Assembly: GCA_009926245.1 (NCBI GenBank)
Contig: RFPG01000103.1
Location: 1-5,460, forward strand
From: Sphingobacteriia bacterium
GTDB lineage: Bacteria > Bacteroidota > Bacteroidia > UBA7662
Reading direction: 5' to 3'
Length of the DNA stretch: 5,460 nt
The notes beneath the pieces are model-generated. The model was not told the origin of the DNA. It did not search any database and saw nothing but the letters and a program-made list of their open reading frames with translations. A program made the position numbers and the translations under genes. Shown one piece after another: positions 5,211-5,460 of this stretch; within the stretch, counting starts at the first letter, position 1, and each line of letters starts with the position of its first letter.

Positions 5211-5460
5211 TTAGCGGTAGGCCACGCGAGACAGACGACGCATGAACCAACGACGACGGATGCTGTTGCGTTCGGCGATGTAATACATCGCCGGCAAAAG
5301 GATGAGTGTGATCAAGGTCGAGAAGGTCAGGCCAAAAATGATGGTCCAACTCAGCGGACCAAAGAAGGCCACCTGATCACCGCCCAAGTAAAGGTGGGGT
5401 TCAAAACGGGCAAAAAGGCCGGGAAAATCAATGTTGAGACCCAAGGCCAAGGGCACCAAT
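5211..5460 (-). CDS. RND-family efflux transporter permease, C-terminus (partial, runs off the right edge)
   Basis: The last 82 residues plus the TAA at 5213-5211 of a larger protein whose start lies beyond the window; the first in-frame Met here is internal. RND permeases are trimeric inner-membrane pumps driven by the proton gradient and working with a periplasmic adaptor and an outer-membrane channel. The visible segment fits the final periplasm-to-membrane part of AcrB-like proteins in Bacteroidota: FARFEPHLYLGGDQVAFFGP, then a strongly hydrophobic last transmembrane helix (SWTIIFGLTFSTLITLILLP), then a basic cytoplasmic tail (RRRWFMRRL). The substrate and subfamily (HAE1 versus heavy-metal efflux) cannot be decided from the tail. 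It is first in the minus-strand block, 23 bp upstream of the M3 peptidase, so the two are probably cotranscribed. Confidence 0.88.
   Translation of the reverse strand, partial: LVPLALGLNIDFPGLFARFEPHLYLGGDQVAFFGPLSWTIIFGLTFSTLITLILLPAMYYIAERNSIRRRWFMRRLSRVAYR

Overview
The window looks like chromosomal DNA from a member of the Bacteroidota, probably a Flavobacteriia- or Cytophagia-like lineage with fairly balanced base composition. The evidence is the gene order ribose-phosphate pyrophosphokinase, L25/Ctc, peptidyl-tRNA hydrolase; protein sequences that read like Bacteroidota family members; the lack of Shine-Dalgarno sequences before almost every start; and a TAnnTTTG-type -7 element before the first of these genes. 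The genus cannot be named from the sequence alone.

Layout, left to right. (1) Positions 1-84, minus strand: the first 28 codons of an exported protein, with a clear signal-peptide-like start, running off the left edge. (2) Positions 162-359, plus strand: a complete single-domain cold-shock protein, divergent from the first gene and closed by a strong intrinsic terminator at 386-411. (3) Positions 550-2841, plus strand: a housekeeping cluster of prs (PRPP synthesis), rplY/ctc (ribosomal protein L25 with a C-terminal TL5/CTC domain) and pth (peptidyl-tRNA hydrolase). The rplY-pth spacer can fold into a compact three-way junction at 2202-2246. (4) Positions 2838-5460, minus strand: a convergent block transcribed in the order RND efflux permease (only the C-terminus is in the window), M3-family oligoendopeptidase, fumarylacetoacetate-hydrolase-family enzyme. 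Spacing is tight: 23 bp, then a 26-bp overlap.

Functionally, the plus-strand cluster joins nucleotide and amino-acid precursor supply (PRPP) with translation (5S rRNA-binding L25 and recycling of peptidyl-tRNA). The minus-strand block joins export, cytoplasmic peptide breakdown and a small-molecule hydrolase or decarboxylase; no shared pathway is evident. The two blocks meet with no spacer: the stop codons of pth and the FAH-family gene lie in one TTAA at 2838-2841.

This is mostly ordinary core-genome DNA. I see no mobile element, CRISPR array, tRNA, rRNA or defence system. The observations most worth a second look are the rplY-pth three-way junction, the zero-spacer convergent gene ends, and the overlapping peptidase/FAH gene pair.
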